A stretch of DNA of 64,000 bases from Carallia brachiata (Eukaryota; Streptophyta; Magnoliopsida; Malpighiales; Rhizophoraceae). The position numbers and the translations under genes were made by a program. The notes under the pieces are model-generated. The model was not told the DNA's origin. It did no database searches and was given only the letters and a program-made list of their open reading frames with translations. The first letter of the stretch is position 1. Each line of letters starts with the position of its first letter. This document shows, in pieces, positions 25,296 through 37,044 of this stretch. The DNA lies in contig JADCRB010000007.1 of assembly GCA_021464245.1 (NCBI GenBank), forward strand, positions 5,117,125-5,181,124, given 5' to 3'.

Positions 25296-26174
25296 GTAAA
25301 GTTTTGTTTCTCCATAAATTAACATGTGATAGTGATACCATCTTTGATAACAATATATATTAATTGAAATTGAGAATTTATGGTCTGGGGTCTTTAATTA
25401 TACGAGGCGTTATATTACACACAATAAATAGGGATCCATTTCCTGATCCTTCAGTTTTCTGCAGCATTCATTTATTGGGTAAAATTTTAGAATAATTCAT
25501 CACCTGGACGAAGAAGGTTTAAAATAAATTTGTGGCATTTGCCAATGTGATAAGCTCTCTTCTACGTTGCCGACGCTTCAGCCGTTGAATATGTAGTTTA
25601 CAATATCTGCATGGGCCACGATAGAAGATAAGCGAGTCAGACTTCAATAATTTGATGCTTGTTGATCAGAGTGGACACTCACCCAGACAGCTGTGCGTTT
25701 CCAAACTTCCAATATTGGATTTAAATGCCCTTGTTGTTGTTGTTGTCGTCGTCTTTTTTTTTTTAAAAAAATATTAACAGACTCGATGCACCATGGGTGT
25801 GTTTTTATTGACACACTATGCGAATTATACGGGAAACATAGGCAGAATTTCTGTTATTTTTTAGTCAAGAAAAATCATGAGTCTAACTGCTTCAAAATGA
25901 TTCGATCACAAATTTATAGTTTTGGTTCGGTTTTAACTTAGAATCGGTGGGCCCTTTTATTTAAAAAATTAATTAATATTTTAAAAGACTCATATAACAT
26001 TCATACAAAAAATACAAACGGTATACATAAATTAATTTAAAAATTTTAAGATTTTTGTTAAGCTTTCAAAAAATTATACAAAAATTTTTCATTCGAAACT
26101 AGATCGCGATATGATTCTAAGTTTTGTCTTGTAGTGTATGGTTATCTATTCCTTGGCAAATGCAAAGTGTGCGT
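25296..26174. other. Upstream region of cupin copy 1
   Basis: Non-coding stretch shared with the other units. Short open frames around 25693-25941 come from low-complexity sequence and are not conserved as proteins between units. Confidence 0.4.
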
Positions 26175-26182
26175 CATGCATG
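26175..26182 (+). promoter_or_regulatory. RY element (CATGCATG) upstream of cupin copy 1
   Basis: The exact palindrome CATGCATG lies 169 bp upstream of the TATA box and is kept in all four units. RY repeats are bound by B3-domain factors of the ABI3/FUS3/LEC2 group and are typical of seed-protein promoters. This suggests, but does not show, seed expression. Confidence 0.6.
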
Positions 26183-26343
26183 GACGGCGGTTGTTGTTGA
26201 CTTTGTTTCGTCCTTGATATTGGTGTTGTATTTGAGTACGTTAACATAATAAGTTGGTCAAACGACGTAAATGCCCCATGCAAAGTCTAAGTCGGCATAT
26301 ACAGCAGGAATGCTTTAAATTAGTTCACATACATATGGAAGAT

Positions 26344-26350
26344 TATAAAA
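26344..26350 (+). promoter_or_regulatory. TATA box of cupin copy 1
   Basis: TATAAAA about 200 bp before the start codon, followed by a CT-rich leader (CTCTCTCTTCT). The same arrangement recurs at 36847, 51117 and 62303 in units 2-4. Confidence 0.7.
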
Positions 26351-26543
26351 GGCGTGCGGTGGTCTGGCAGAGAGCAAAAATATAAAAAGATATATGAAGT
26401 GAGAAACTCTCTCTTCTCCTTGCTTCTTTGTTCCATTTCTTTCTCAAATATTATTACACAGGTCATTTTTCTACCCAATATATACACACACTTGCCAGAT
26501 CATTACATCAACACATTCTGCAAGTGAAAAAAAAAAAAAAATT

Positions 26544-28940
26544 ATGGATTTGGACTTGTCGCCAAAGTTAGCCCAAAAGATATTTGAGGGTGAAGGTGGC
26601 TCTTACTACGGTTGGTCGAGCTCAGAATTTCCAGTCCTTGGTGCGACCAATGTTGGTGCAGGAAGGCTAGTTCTTGAGCAACGTGGTTTTGCTCTTCCTC
26701 ATTTTGGAGATACCTCAAAAGTTGGTTACGTTCTTCAAGGTAATAAAAGCCCAATATATATACACATATTCTCTTAATTCGTCATATAAGTTCAAGCAGT
26801 TGCGTGAGAGTCGAAAATAAATTTTCAAATCGAATAGATTTTTGATATAAGGTAACAATAATGTCAAATAAAATCTTAAAACTGAAATTCACTAAGAGTT
26901 CGCACTTATAAGATGAGAAGTATAGTGTAACATTAGATTTTTGTATTTTATTAGAATGGGACTTTATACTCTTTAATAACATTTGTTATAGGTACTGAAG
27001 GAATAGCAGGGATGGTGCTCCCCAACTCATCAAAAGAATTGGTGCTGAAGCTGAAGAAAGGAGACATCGTGCCGGTGCCCATGGGAACAGTCTCGTGGTG
27101 GTACAACAATGGCGATTCAAAATTTGTTATGGTGTTCTTGGGGGAAACTGCAACTTCATACGTCCCCGGAGAATTCACTTACTTCCTTTTAACTGGGGGT
27201 GTAGGCATCTTGCCAGGATTCTCCACCGATTTTATTAGCAGAGCTTGCAACCTAAACGAAACAGAAGCAACGAAGCTTGCCAAAAGCCAAAATGGTGTCT
27301 TGATTATCAAACTAGAACTAGAAAGTAACCAAACCATGCCCCAACCCTTCCTGGACTTGGTTCACAAGATGGTGTATAACATTGACGCCGCATCTCCTGA
27401 TGTAGAAATCAAAAGGGGTGGTACTTACAAGAACCTTACAGCAGAAAATTTTGGTTTTCTCGGAGAAGCAGGATTGAGTGTGAATCATGTAAAATTGGAG
27501 GCCAATGCCATGCACTCGCCAACTTATGTTGTCAACGCTACAAAAATTTTATATGTTGACAGAGGGAGTGGGCGTGTGCAGATTGTGGGTATCAATGGCA
27601 AGCGCGTTCTTGACACCAAAGTGGAGGCTGGTCAGTTGTTCGTGGTGCCAAGATTGTTTGTTGTTGCTTTGGTTGCTGGTGATGAAGGCATTGAGTGCTT
27701 CTCTGTCATCTCCGCTACTCGGTAATATTGCATTTTCATCTTGATTTCTTATTGACCACCGGGTAATACTCATTTTAAGTATTGAATTTTTTTAATCGAG
27801 TTATAAATTTTTAATATTTTAATTGAATCTTTTTGTCGGTCCGACATTAAAAACATATTTAGTTATTAAGTCAAATATGTTTTAAATTTGTTATGTCATA
27901 CATTTTTATTGATCAAACTGACAGAATGACTCAATTATAAAATATTTAAAAAGTATAAAATTTAATTAAAAATTTAAAAAATTTAAGAATCAATTATAAA
28001 AATTAATAAAAATTTAGGATTTAAATAATATTATTCTTGTTGAGCATTATTAAGAGACGTGCGGCTGTTTGAACATTTTTTTTCTTTTTTTATTTTTTTA
28101 ATATTTAAACCTTAAAAGTATTTAATATTATTATAAAACTTGATTTAAAAAATTATGTTTTTAAATACGATGATGTAACCACTTCGAAGGTGCGGCGGAA
28201 TCCCGTTCCCCGTATTGTTTTCGTTTCCTATTTAGATATTGAAACTGTAGTCACCTATAATAATCACAATTTGTGGCTATAAATGCATGGAAGGTAACAA
28301 ACTTGTTCTTAATTATAGGTCACAATAACTTAATCCACTATTAATAATTACAGTGGGACACATTTGCAGCTAAAATTTATAAATTTATTAAATTTGTTGA
28401 TAAAAAAATCTAATTAATTAACGCTCTTCCTTTGTTTCATCACTAAATATAATTTTTTATAGCACTAAAATCTTTTAGAAATTAATTAATTTTTCTTCAT
28501 AACAAAGTGTTAAAAAATATAAATTTTTACCTTGGTTGAATACAAAGATTTGATCTGACTTATATTTATAATTTACATCATTTATGGAATCAAATTGATA
28601 TACTAGACGTTACTTTCACTTGGTTGAACTAATTTGAACTAAAGATGTAGACAAAAAAAAATTGAATTGTATCATGTCAAATAATTAATGCTGGTGAAGC
28701 CTAATAGCATATTTATCTTTTTTTTTTTTTTTTTGTGGCTAAAGATTTTTATCTTACTATTGCAATATTCTTTTCAGGCCACTGTTTGCAGACCTTGTAG
28801 CGGGTAAGAATTCGGTCTGGAATGCCCTGTCTCCAATTGCTTCACAAGTTGCCCTCGGAGTGACTTCAGAGTTTGAACAATTCTTCAAGTCTCATGTCGA
28901 GAAGAACACCATTATTTTGCCTCCGCCAAATCCAAAGTAG
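26544..28940 (+). CDS. Legumin/glutelin-type bicupin, copy 1 (362 aa)
   Basis: Exons 26544-26739, 26992-27721 and 28778-28940 join to 362 codons. The start MDLDLSPKLAQKIF is the first ATG after an A-run in the leader. The protein has two cupin barrels. The N-terminal one includes residues 44-140 (LEQRGFALPHF, YVLQG, GTVSWWYNNGD). The C-terminal one covers about 205-330 (VKLEANAMHSP, VDRGSGRVQIVG, AGQLFVVPRLFVV). It has no signal peptide and no Asn-Gly processing site of true 11S storage globulins, so it is the cytosolic-type 'glutelin type-D-like' branch of RmlC-like cupins (about 356 aa in other plants). Its biochemical role is unknown. The poly-A signal AATAAA is at 28990-28995. Retaining intron 2 would give a stop right after the exon (CGG TAA). 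It differs from copy 2 at very few residues (LELES versus LEQES). Confidence 0.92.
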
Positions 28941-31900
28941 GTCTTGGAGATCTTGACCCAGAACACCCAAAAAAAAAAAACTCTTGCAGAATAAATGGCA
29001 TCGTTGAAAACGTTACGCACGTGTCTTTTCCCAGTTTCCTGATTTGTTTCCATGATGAAAATGATAAAAACCTGTATGACAACGTATGTGTATTGAATAG
29101 ATAAAAATGTAACGAATGGACCCATGTCAAAGACTCCCGAATAGAGTTTTAGTCGAAAAGAGTTGCAGTATATTTTCCGTTATATAAATAATATTGTGTA
29201 TAATATAAAAAGATTTTACATCAATATTTATATTACAATGAAATTATTTTTATTTTGTATTAAATATTAAATATTATCCGTGTAATACAAAATATTTGTT
29301 ACAAAAAATTTGATTGTATCCACCATGTACATGGCCGCTATGTCTCAAGTTAGCTGCAGCCAGCCAAGGCAGGCAAAGTACATATACATAAATCCAAAGC
29401 AACTTTGTCACTCATCGTCATCAGGCAAACAAAAAGCACTTCAGAGCAAGTGCATCATAAACTTGCCGCTGTCCAACCATAGAGATTTGTGGTGATTTAG
29501 GTGCTTCAGATGAAAATTCTAGTTAATCCCATCCACCCAAAACAACTATACAACATAACTTTAACATAACTCGCTCAAAAACTAAAGTATCAATCGATAT
29601 CTAAAATGAAATGATGTTTAAATGATCCAAATCTAATTTGCCCTTAACACATTTAGCCCGAAGTCGATTTAATTTGATATATGACATGAAATGAGGCATA
29701 AGTTAACCCCAAAAAAAAAAAAAAAATCAAATAACCCAAAATCCAAGTGACACGAACTTGAAATATTTTAACTCATAGTGACCAAATATTTCTTCGAGAC
29801 AACAAATTCAAAGTGACTAAACAATCTCCATAGTTTTTCTGCCTCTAACACCAAAAGGTGGTTGCCATCAATAACTTATAGTTATATTCAACAACTAATC
29901 TTAAATCAGGTTATATAGCTTGAGCTTATATAGATTATTGTTATCTAACAAAATGTCAATAACAACCTTATCTCCCCCTCCAGCCCCACCCCCCCCCCCC
30001 CCCACCAAAAAAAACACGCTACGGTGGAAAACGAGTTTTTTTTTTTTCCTCAAGAAAATGAAAGTAATGGAACCTCACAATCTCGCTAGAGTTGGCCTCA
30101 CAGTAAAATAAGCTGAAACTCTATATCCAACTCATAGAGGAAAAATTATACAATTCTAGGGTAGATGACGTTTAATTCTACAAAATACCTCATCGAAGAA
30201 TTGAACTCATAACTTCATAATATGAAAAAAGTTTTCTTACCTAGTAGTCAATATGAGTCCTTTTTTTGTCTGTAGAGAGAATGGTAGCCTATTATTAGAA
30301 CGCGACAGGTAAGGAACATAACTAAAATTTGAATCGTAGATCTCTCAAGTAAAAACACATACAATCAAACACTCAAATTAAGGAGTTAATACTTAATACA
30401 AGTTTTTTTTTAATCAAAATTCAATACAAGTTTTTTTTGGTTAATACGAGATTTTTGGATCAATGGTTAATACGAGTTTTTTTTTTTATTTCAATGACAA
30501 GTTGATGCGAATTCTTTCTTTTTTTTTCTGGTGGCTCAATTGGCCAAGGGACTGCCATGATGAATCCCCGCCTGAGCGCACCTCCCACCACTTAAATTAG
30601 GCGCCGCCCATAAGCTAATACGAGTTCTTTTTTCTTTTTTTTTTTCGGTCTCATAAAAGCTGAAATCCAGCTGATTTGGGAAGGAGGGATTGGGCACTAG
30701 ATTTGGAATTCAAACTCCAAATCTGATGATTGGAGGAAGCATTCTCTAACTAGTGCAACTATTGCTATAATCTTAATTAATACGAGTTTTTTTTTTTTTT
30801 AGTTTATTAGGAGATCCGCTGAGTTATAAATTATATAATGAAGATAGTTCTTGAATCTCATAATCCCCGCCCTTCCTATCCCAGGATTTAAACTTCATAC
30901 TTCTACAATATAAATCTTAAGTTTTAACTACTGAAATGTCTCATAAAAGATTTCATACGAGTTCTAATTGCTTTAAATTACTCAGCAAACTTTGCGGGCC
31001 TACATCCTATTCGGGCTTCTCACAATGAGGCCATTGTATTAAGGCCATCCGTGGCCCCATTTCTCTATAAATTGACATCGACTCGGCGACAGGGGACACT
31101 TGTTTTCCGGTGATCGGAGTCAATCCCCAAAAAATTGGCCCCAAATCCTTCCCACAATAAATGAAGGAAACAAAAAACCCATGATTGGAGGGCAAATTTC
31201 GTCATATAAACCCATGCGCAGTATTGTCCCGTTATATTGGTAACATAAAAAAATAATAACAATAATTAAAAAAAATCCACACCGGACCACATGCATACAT
31301 GAATGATGATAAACCAAAGTTTATTCATCCGAAAAATCCCAACATTATGTTGGCAGCATAAAAAATAAAAAAATAAAAAAAAGAACATAGAGAAAAAATC
31401 AGCTACACCGAAATCACATGCATACATAAATAATGATAACAAATTTAAAATTTAAAATTACATTCAAAAAATATAAATTCAAGACTTTATTAACGGTTAA
31501 ATTTTTGCCCTTACTCTAACTGGACATAGCAAAATTAAAGTCCCGTGAAAAAGTCTTATTTTGAATGAGCCAATAAATGGATATTAATTATTTTGACATG
31601 GTTTCTTCGTTGGATTGGGAGATTTTTGTTTGGGTTATGGATTTTAGGGTTAGTAACATCAAGCAACCCCTAAAGTAAAAAATAAAATTACGAAGGTTAA
31701 TCAAAATTCAAATCCCGTCCTGTTCGGCGTAAAAATTACGAAGCATTAACTGCCTTAAACCCACGCACCTTGAAAACTATTGCCCACGGTAATATATATT
31801 TAAATTTAAAAGGAAAAACCAACGGCTAACTGCGTTTAAGCCACGCTGATTGAGAATTAGGAACGACATGTCGCTTTGGTCCCAACTTGAGCAAAGAACC

Positions 31901-32742
31901 AAGAAGAAATCCTATTGTGATGCGGAAATCCCAGCCAGAGTTGGAAAACTTTAATTCTATTTGTCTGGTATCAAATGCAGCGGATGAATTGAGGATGCCC
32001 AGTCTTTCGTCTCAGACTTGGCTGCAGCTAATCTTTGTAGCACTGGGTACAGACAGAGAAACGGGAACCAAATACCAATGGAACCAATACGACTGACTTC
32101 ATCATTTGAGACAGTTTTCCATATAGACAGAGAGCGAATGTGATTTGGGAAATTTAAGATAGAATGCGTGCCAGAGTAAACAAACACAGTTTACCAAAGA
32201 AACCTGTGCCTTTATATCAGACTGATGCACAATGCACATAGTAAATAGATTAATAATTCCGCCTCTGTGTGTGTCTTAAAGAAAGAATAGAAAGCAGCAT
32301 AGGCAACTTTCAACGACTACCACTGACCTCTTTTTCGCCCATTGTAGCATACCAGTTGGCAGATTGCATTGCCAACAGGGCGTGCGTGCGGACGTGTTTT
32401 CTTTTTTGGGGGGGAGGTATGTGGGAGATTGGTCCCTGAAATGTGTTTACAGGATAAATTTTAGAATGTCAATCCGTTTCAAGAATTGATCCCTGAAATG
32501 CATTTACAGAATCAATGTACACACTTCTAACCAAATACAAGAAGCAATCAGCCCCCTTGGTTAGAAGCTTAGAATGAGGTATGTGGGAGATTTTTAATAT
32601 ATTTTCAGTCATCTTCTTCCTAAATGTCAGTGATAATTTTTGCATTCCACTAAGATCAGACGAGGATACAAAAATGGGAAGGGTAAACACCTGCTCAAAG
32701 GACTTTCTACGCACGAAACTCTACCAGATTAATGCAGCATGC
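28941..32742. other. Gene-free part of unit 1 downstream of the cupin gene
   Basis: It starts with the cupin 3' UTR. The rest is AT-rich with many T-runs and a C-run near 29987-30003. Short frames conserved between units (for example 31007-31195 minus, 31887-32096 plus) match no family I know; their conservation is explained by recent duplication. The stretch just below 32743 is probably the 3' UTR of the minus-strand gene fragment. Confidence 0.4.
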
Positions 32743-33763
32743 TTAAGTTGGAAGTGTGGACATCTGCATTTCTTCTTCCAATAACCCGTTTGATGGATCT
32801 GAATGCTTTAAGGAACCTTTTCTACTTCGTTCCAAAGAAGTTGCTTCATAAATCCCTGCAATATGCGTACAGACAGTGTCAAACAGGACAATGACGGGAG
32901 AGGGCAGCCAATGAGGATAGTAGCTCAAATAACTGCAAGAATTCCAAATGAGTACAAGGACGTTACGTTCATTCTTCCGCTGACAAATGCAAAGGAGACC
33001 ATTTCACTGGATTAGTACTTTACAGAGAATGAACAAAATATTAATATTATAACACAAGCTGAAATAATTATTCATGTAATGTGGCGTTTTCTTCACCTGT
33101 CCTGAATTAAGGAAAATTGGCTTTGTTTTATAGCAGCTATGATATCGCATTCTTACTGTCCACAAGTTCCATTCGGTTGATTTGACAATAACCTAGAATA
33201 ATATCAATTTTTTTCCCTTAACTTTTCAGAAGTTTCAAAAGTGGTTACTGAAGATAATGTGATGACTTCTTAAATCCCATATATGAATTATCAAACAATG
33301 TATCAGATGCCTTGCCATTTTCAAGTCCAAAGAACTCATCGTCATCCTCAACAGAAGAAACTAATGTCTTTTTGGGTTAATGGGTTCTTAGTTTCTAGCG
33401 ATGGTATTTTTATTTCTAGTTTTTGATATTGTTTTAGCTAGGAATCTCAAGTAACATTCCATTGAAGGGCGTTAAGAAAGATCCTGTAAACATACCAGAG
33501 CCCAAAATTGAGGAGCAAATAATGAATCCTGGTAGAAAGAAATCCATTTTGTAGATGACCTCCATGATAATGCATGCTCCGGCAACCATTAAGTGCCTTG
33601 GGGAAGAGAAGACCATGTGGAGTCTACAAGCAGAATAAAATTCTCCTTGGCATCCACTAAGCCAATCAATTTCCCATATCACAAAACCTCTTGAATATAA
33701 AAAGTACACAGCAGTGAGCAAAAATGCAAGACTTGATTTTGCACCAAAGTATGGACTGTTCCT
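32743..33763 (-). pseudogene. Last three exons of an unknown membrane-protein gene, unit 1
   Basis: Minus-strand exons 33763-33496, 33360-33249 and 32932-32743 have AG acceptors, GT donors and matching phases (0-1, 1-2, 2-stop), giving 189 aa. The first is hydrophobic with two to three likely membrane segments (KSSLAFLLTAVYFLYSRGF; HLMVAGACIIMEVIY; FFLPGFIICSSILG). The second is acidic and polar (SSVEDDDEFFGLENGK). The third holds LSYYPHWLPSPVIVLFDTVC and a polar tail. I do not recognise the family. The 5' exons are missing because the array unit ends in an upstream intron, where MAGL sequence begins. It is therefore a truncated gene copied with the unit. Confidence 0.7.
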
Positions 33764-33999
33764 CTGTGTACCATGGTAAAAGTGGAAATATGTTTGAAAG
33801 TTTCAGTAAACTAAGGAAGAAAAATGTCAACAAGTTCTCAGTGGATGTAAAAGAGTTTGAAAGGTTTTGCTTTCATTTTTAATGCATCACTCCATTACAT
33901 TCCATTATACCACACTTACCCAGGAGAAGGGCTAATGATGCTTAAGTATTAAATATGTTATGCTTATTTCTGATGAACAAAATTGGCTATGGTTTGCAG

Positions 34000-34224
34000 G
34001 TTTCTCCGCCATTGTTGATCCTACACGGTGAAGCCGATGTTGTAACCGATCCATCCGTAAGAAGGGCTTTGTTTGAGAAGGCAAGTAGCTCAGACAAGGT
34101 GTTCAAGCTTTACAAGGATGCCTATCATTCTCTTCTCGAAGGCGAGACTGATGAGATGATTTTTCGAGTTCTTGGTGACATCATCTCCTGGCTTGATGAG
34201 CGCTGCATGGGAGGCAAGCAATAG
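34000..34224 (+). pseudogene. Orphan last exon of MAGL gene, unit 2
   Basis: It copies exon 8 of the gene ending at 23676, with the intron acceptor (TTTGCAG) kept. It encodes the Asp (LHGEAD) and His (DAYHSLLEGE) of the triad but has no nucleophile Ser. It ends at an earlier stop: the codon after GKQ is TAG where the parent has TGG. No upstream MAGL exons are present in the unit, so it cannot make an enzyme. Confidence 0.9.
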
Positions 34225-34799
34225 CCGGAAAAAAAAATTAATTCATGCGCGCAGCCCCGTTAACAATTTCTTGTGCTGATCATAAAGCTTAGAAAAAGAA
34301 AAAATGGGGGTAGTGTTTTACAGTCCCACTATAAACAATTACATGATTAAATCCTACTAGATAGGTCAGATCGGTGGGGGAATTAATAATTTCATAACTA
34401 ATAAATTTTTTATAATTTATAGTAATCCAGTGATAAATTTTCAAATATTATGTATTGATTTTTACTATTAAATTTCCTTCATTAAATTTATTTTACATTA
34501 TGCCCAATTTGTTCTTCAACCATTTGACGCTGTAGTAAATCAAATAGCAGTTGGATTCGAATTTCCAAAGACCCTTGCTCTCCGGGTGCCATGCAAAAAA
34601 TTTTGGTGTTCAATGTGGAAATCCATTCGGCTGGTTAATCGAGCATCTTGTTCTAGCCTGGAACTTATGCCATGGATTCTGCTTTTTATGGACCGGACCA
34701 AGGGCCATATCAAAGCCCTATTCTAGCAAATAGCTGGACAACTTTTAGAATCTTATGGGCCTGGACCAAAGCCCATATTCAGCGAATAATCCCTCTTTC

Positions 34800-34979
34800 G
34801 TCCAAAGCCCATATTGCTTCCCTTCGGCTCAAAGGTTCGATCATACCGTTGACAACCTTGAGATCAGGGGTTCAAGCAATACCAGAAAAAAAAAAAAAAA
34901 AAAACAAAATCTGTTTGTTTGTGTGGGCACTTGTATGGCTTCGGCCTCCATGTTTGACCAAAAAAAAAAAAAAAAAAGG
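34800..34979. mobile_element. Poly-A-containing retroposon-like insertion shared by units 2-4
   Basis: About 180 bp absent from unit 1 (compare 24220-24232). TCTTTC flanks it on both sides (34794-34799 and 34980-34985), and it contains two long A-runs. This fits a small retroposon, but no clear pol III boxes were found. Counterparts lie near 49066-49250 and 60262-60435. Confidence 0.5.
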
Positions 34980-35146
34980 TCTTTCACTCAATGCGTACCT
35001 ATTCATTTGTACACTTTTTGAATAAATGGTGATGTTCCTTGCGTTTGCGCATCTCCTACCGCCACAGCTTTCAATATATGAGGTTTGAAGTACAAATTCA
35101 TCATTCATTTTCATTTCTATATATGTATCGTGAGTTCGGCCTTCTC

Positions 35147-35330
35147 GCCAAAGTTGCCCCAATTATAATGAGGGCGATGTAGGTTCATCAGTAACGGATT
35201 TGTAAATTGAAGTGAAGGGGATAAATAGTTATTAATTTTTTTTTCAATTGTTTTATTTCAATAGTAACATAAATAGTAAAATAATATTATTTTATTAATA
35301 AATAGTAATTTATATAATAATATATTATTA

Positions 35331-35366
<36 letters not shown>

Positions 35367-35686
35367 TCTTTCCGTTGAAAAAAAAATAAAAGAAAGAGAG
35401 TAAAATATAAAATATAATATTTAGTAGGAATAAAATATCAATTTTAATAAAAGAAATAGTATAAATTTAATATTCTCCACATAACTTCTTTCAGTGGAGC
35501 AATTAAAGAGGACAAAATATAAATTTGAAGGAGACAATAAATTAAAATTAGTATAAACTATACATATAAATAGTATAAATTATAAATTTGAGCCAACTCT
35601 CAACTAAACATAGATCCGCCTATGTTGTTCATACTACAGCAGCCCGAGATCAGAGTTTCCATTACTGCTTGGTGAGGCCAAAGTTG
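35147..35686. repeat. 530-bp segment of units 2-4 bounded by 10-bp direct repeats
   Basis: GCCAAAGTTG occurs at both ends (35147-35156 and 35677-35686), while unit 1 has a single near-copy and lacks everything between. It may be an insertion before units 2-4 split or a deletion in unit 1. No inverted terminal repeats are seen. It contains a (TA)n tract near 35337-35361 whose length differs between units. Confidence 0.55.
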
Positions 35687-36603
35687 GTGCAGGAAAAGTC
35701 AGTTCTTGAGCATGGTGTGGTTTTTTTCCTCTATAACTTAACATGTGATAGTGATACCATCTTTGATAACAATATACATTAATTAAAATTGAGAATTTAT
35801 GGTCTGGGGTCTTTAATTATACGAGGCATTGTATTACACACAATAAATAGGGATCCATTTCCTGATTCTTCAGTTATGTGCAGCATCATTTATTCTGCAA
35901 AACTTTAGAATAATTCATCACCTGGACGAAGAAGGTTTAAAATAAATTTGTGGCATTTGCCAATGTGATAAGCTCTATTCTACGTGCCGAAGCTTCAGCC
36001 GTTAAATGTAATTTACAATATCTGCATGGGCCACGATAGAAGATAAGCGAGTCAGACTTCAATACTTTGATGCTTGTTGACCGGTGTGGACACTCACCCA
36101 GACAGCTTTGCGGTTCCAAACTTCCAATATTGGATTTAAATGCCCGTGTTGTTGTAGTTGTCGTTATCTTTTTTTTTTTTTTCATATTAACAGACTCGCT
36201 GCACCATGCGGGTGTTTTTATTGACAAACTCTGCGAATTATACGGTAAAGATAGTCAGAAATTCTGTTATTTTTTAGTCAGGAGAAATCATAAGTCTAAC
36301 TGCTTAAAGATGATTCGACCACAATTTTCAAGTTTTGATTCGGTTCTAACTTAGAATCGGTGGATCCTTTTATTAAAAAAAATTAATTAATATTTTAAAA
36401 GCCTCCTATAACATTCATACAAAAATTAAAAACAGAATAGATAAATTAATTTGAAAATTTTAAGATTTTTTTTAAGCTTTCAAAAAAAATTCAACAAAAA
36501 TTTTATTCTTTAAATTTTTCATTCAAAACTAGATCGCAATATGATTCTAAGTTTTGTCTTGTGGCGTATGGTTATCTACTTCCTGGAAAATGCATGTACG
36601 CAT

Positions 36604-36611
36604 CATGCATG
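36604..36611 (+). promoter_or_regulatory. RY element upstream of cupin copy 2
   Basis: CATGCATG, 243 bp upstream of the TATA box at 36847-36853. The spacing is larger than in unit 1 because units 2-4 have about 72 bp extra between the two sites. Confidence 0.6.
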
Positions 36612-36846
36612 GGCGGCGGGTTGTTGTTGACTTGTTTCGTCCTTGATGTTGGGGTCGTATTCGAGCACGTTAAGCATAATAAGTTGATCAAAATGACGCA
36701 AATGCACCGTGTAAAGTCTTTGAAGTTGCGTTGCGTTCTTGTCTTCATAAGCATGAAAAACTTGGGAGACATACGTAAGCCTAAATGCTTTAAATCGGCA
36801 TATACGGCAGGAGTGCTTTAAATTAGTTCACATACATATGGAAGAT

Positions 36847-36853
36847 TATAAAA
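36847..36853 (+). promoter_or_regulatory. TATA box of cupin copy 2
   Basis: TATAAAA in the same sequence context as in the other units, followed by a CT-rich leader. Confidence 0.7.
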
Positions 36854-37044
36854 GGCGTGCGGTGGTCTGGCAGAGAGCAAAAATACAAAAAGATATATGA
36901 AGTGAGAAACTCTCTCTTCTTCCTTGCTTCTTTGTTCAATTTCTTTCTCAAATATTATTACACAGATCATTTGTCTACCCAATAGATATACACACTTGCC
37001 AGATCACTACATCAACACATTCTGCAAGTGAAAAAAAAAAAATT

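Larger units (their letters stand above)
23401..33963 (+). repeat. Tandem array unit 1 (about 10.6 kb)
   Basis: Its left border lies in intron 7 of the second MAGL gene, where similarity to the later units begins (TTATTTCTGATGAAC). It contains the genuine MAGL last exon, cupin copy 1, and the last three exons of a minus-strand membrane-protein gene. It is the most diverged unit. It carries a private hAT-like insertion, and it lacks two segments found in units 2-4 (about 180 bp and about 530 bp) plus about 72 bp of cupin promoter. Confidence 0.9.

Noticed and set aside
26544..28940. True 11S seed storage globulin
   Set aside because: No signal peptide, no Asn-Gly processing site and only 362 residues; it belongs to the shorter cytosolic bicupin branch.
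31007..31317. Frames repeated in units 1-3 that look conserved
   Set aside because: They are conserved only because the whole unit was duplicated recently; different overlapping frames are equally kept.
31887..32096. 69-residue plus-strand frame present in three units
   Set aside because: Same reasoning: duplication explains its presence, and it has no recognisable domain or splice partner.
33917..33960. A further upstream exon of the membrane-protein fragment (donor-like GTAAGT at 33919-33924 on the minus strand)
   Set aside because: In the phase needed to join the next exon a TAG lies four codons upstream, and the unit junction follows within 50 bp, so it is not supported.
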